Assembly (NCBI RefSeq): GCF_000349205.1
Contig: NZ_APHR01000010.1
Span: forward strand, 1 to 64,000
Source: Methylophaga lonarensis MPL
Lineage (GTDB): Bacteria > Pseudomonadota > Gammaproteobacteria > Nitrosococcales > Methylophagaceae
DNA length: 64,000 nt
Direction of reading: 5' to 3'
Part shown: piece by piece, positions 63,527 to 64,000 of the stretch
How the letters are laid out: the number at the start of each line of letters is the position of its first letter
How positions within the stretch are numbered: position 1 is the first letter of the stretch
Made by a program: the position numbers and the translations under genes
The notes under the pieces: generated by a model
Told to the model about the DNA's origin: nothing
Seen by the model: only the letters and a program-made list of their open reading frames with translations
Database searches by the model: none

Positions 63527-64000
63527 TTAAGAAACTTCATCATCGGGCTCAACAGAAATATCAAAGTGTAGGACCTCTTCACGCTGACCAAGCTTGTGAT
63601 ACAACGCAATGGCCGGTGCGTCTTCCACGCCGGTATCCGCCTGAACGAAAATGACATAAGCCCCTCGATCTGCGGCAATGCGTTTCAAGTTTTCGATCAA
63701 CGCTGTGGCTATTCCCTTTCGCCGATGGGCAGATAACACCGCGAGGTCATATATATAGATCTCACTACGCGCCTGCTCAAACTTTTTCAGCTCGTATGCG
63801 GCAAGACCACCAATAACAGCCTCACCGTCGAGCGCCACCAGCGCTATAAAAGATTCACCGCTCAACAACTGTTTCAGATAGTCCGCACTTGGACGTTTTT
63901 CAGTGTAGCTGCTCATATCGTTGAACACCTCACCAAAACATCTCGACAAGGCTAGCATCAGCTTAATGTCATTTGCTGTCAGTTGACGGATTTCGACTGG
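63527..64000 (-). CDS. AAC(3)-I-type GNAT N-acetyltransferase (5' partial)
   Basis: GNAT protein strongly resembling aminoglycoside 3-N-acetyltransferase type [59 protein letters not shown] (acetyl-CoA loop), [10 protein letters not shown] and [16 protein letters not shown]. The frame continues past the ATG at 63958 to the window edge with family-like sequence ([13 protein letters not shown]), so the true start lies outside. No integron or transposon sequence is seen next to it. Whether it acts on aminoglycosides or on another amine substrate is unknown. Confidence 0.85.
   Translation of the reverse strand, partial: PVEIRQLTANDIKLMLALSRCFGEVFNDMSSYTEKRPSADYLKQLLSGESFIALVALDGEAVIGGLAAYELKKFEQARSEIYIYDLAVLSAHRRKGIATALIENLKRIAADRGAYVIFVQADTGVEDAPAIALYHKLGQREEVLHFDISVEPDDEVS

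Noticed and set aside
63290-63571. Plus-strand open frame of 93 codons between the RsbQ-like and AAC(3)-like genes
   Set aside because: Overlaps both minus-strand genes, no ribosome-binding site, no recognisable sequence.

Overview
The window looks like chromosomal DNA of a gammaproteobacterial methylotroph, most probably Methylophaga or a close relative. This is inferred from two things seen together. One is a block of tetrahydromethanopterin (H4MPT)/methanofuran one-carbon genes: mch, fae, orf5-, orf7-, orfY- and orf9-type genes. The other is a set of typically gammaproteobacterial neighbourhoods: pilMNOPQ-aroK-aroB-damX, miaB-phoH-ybeY-corC-lnt, and a chpA-type chemosensory kinase. No insertion sequence, prophage, CRISPR array, tRNA or rRNA was recognised.

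Layout. 1-4414: end of a Pil-Chp chemosensory cluster. 4457-7641: lytic transglycosylase slt (frameshifted) and cca. 7715-11135: mch, orf5-type ligase, orf7 and fae, with a promoter in front and a hairpin terminator behind. 11162-17079: a HisA-like gene facing away from an mfnD/orfY - mfnF/orf9 - pabB - mfnE-like - decarboxylase (mfnA-like) operon, read here as methanofuran-type cofactor synthesis plus p-aminobenzoate supply for H4MPT. 17054-25294 (minus): damX-like, aroB, aroK, pilQPONM. 25470-36907: penicillin-binding protein 1A (plus), then on the minus strand an M48 protease, rpmE, a methyltransferase, trkH, lnt, corC, ybeY, phoH and miaB. 37011-38645: three small envelope genes. 38809-40554: NfeD / SPFH / DUF3185 membrane proteins. 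40592-42460: VOC protein, Ada-like alkyltransferase and DUF2938 membrane protein. 42516-49631: RND tripartite efflux operon and a divergent AraC regulator. 49658-61558: cobalamin region, with btuB-cobC on minus and a ten-gene operon on plus, each behind its own cobalamin riboswitch. 61602-64000: an RsbQ-like hydrolase paired with a PAS-GGDEF cyclase, then a partial AAC(3)-I-type acetyltransferase.

How the genes work together. Fae captures formaldehyde on H4MPT and Mch interconverts methenyl- and formyl-H4MPT. The methanofuran-type genes would make the C1 carrier for the next step, formyl transfer/hydrolysis. PabB makes the aminobenzoate precursor of H4MPT and folate. The cobalamin operon holds only the late steps (a,c-diamidation, adenylation, amidation, aminopropanol, lower ligand, nucleotide loop). 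This fits salvage of an imported corrinoid, or corrin-ring synthesis encoded elsewhere.

Sequence quality warning. Three conserved genes (slt, trkH, lnt) are each broken by one missing base. fae carries a compensated -1/+1 shift that scrambles 11 residues of a conserved stretch. Four such lesions in normally intact genes within 64 kb suggest base-calling errors more than real decay, but the sequence alone cannot decide.
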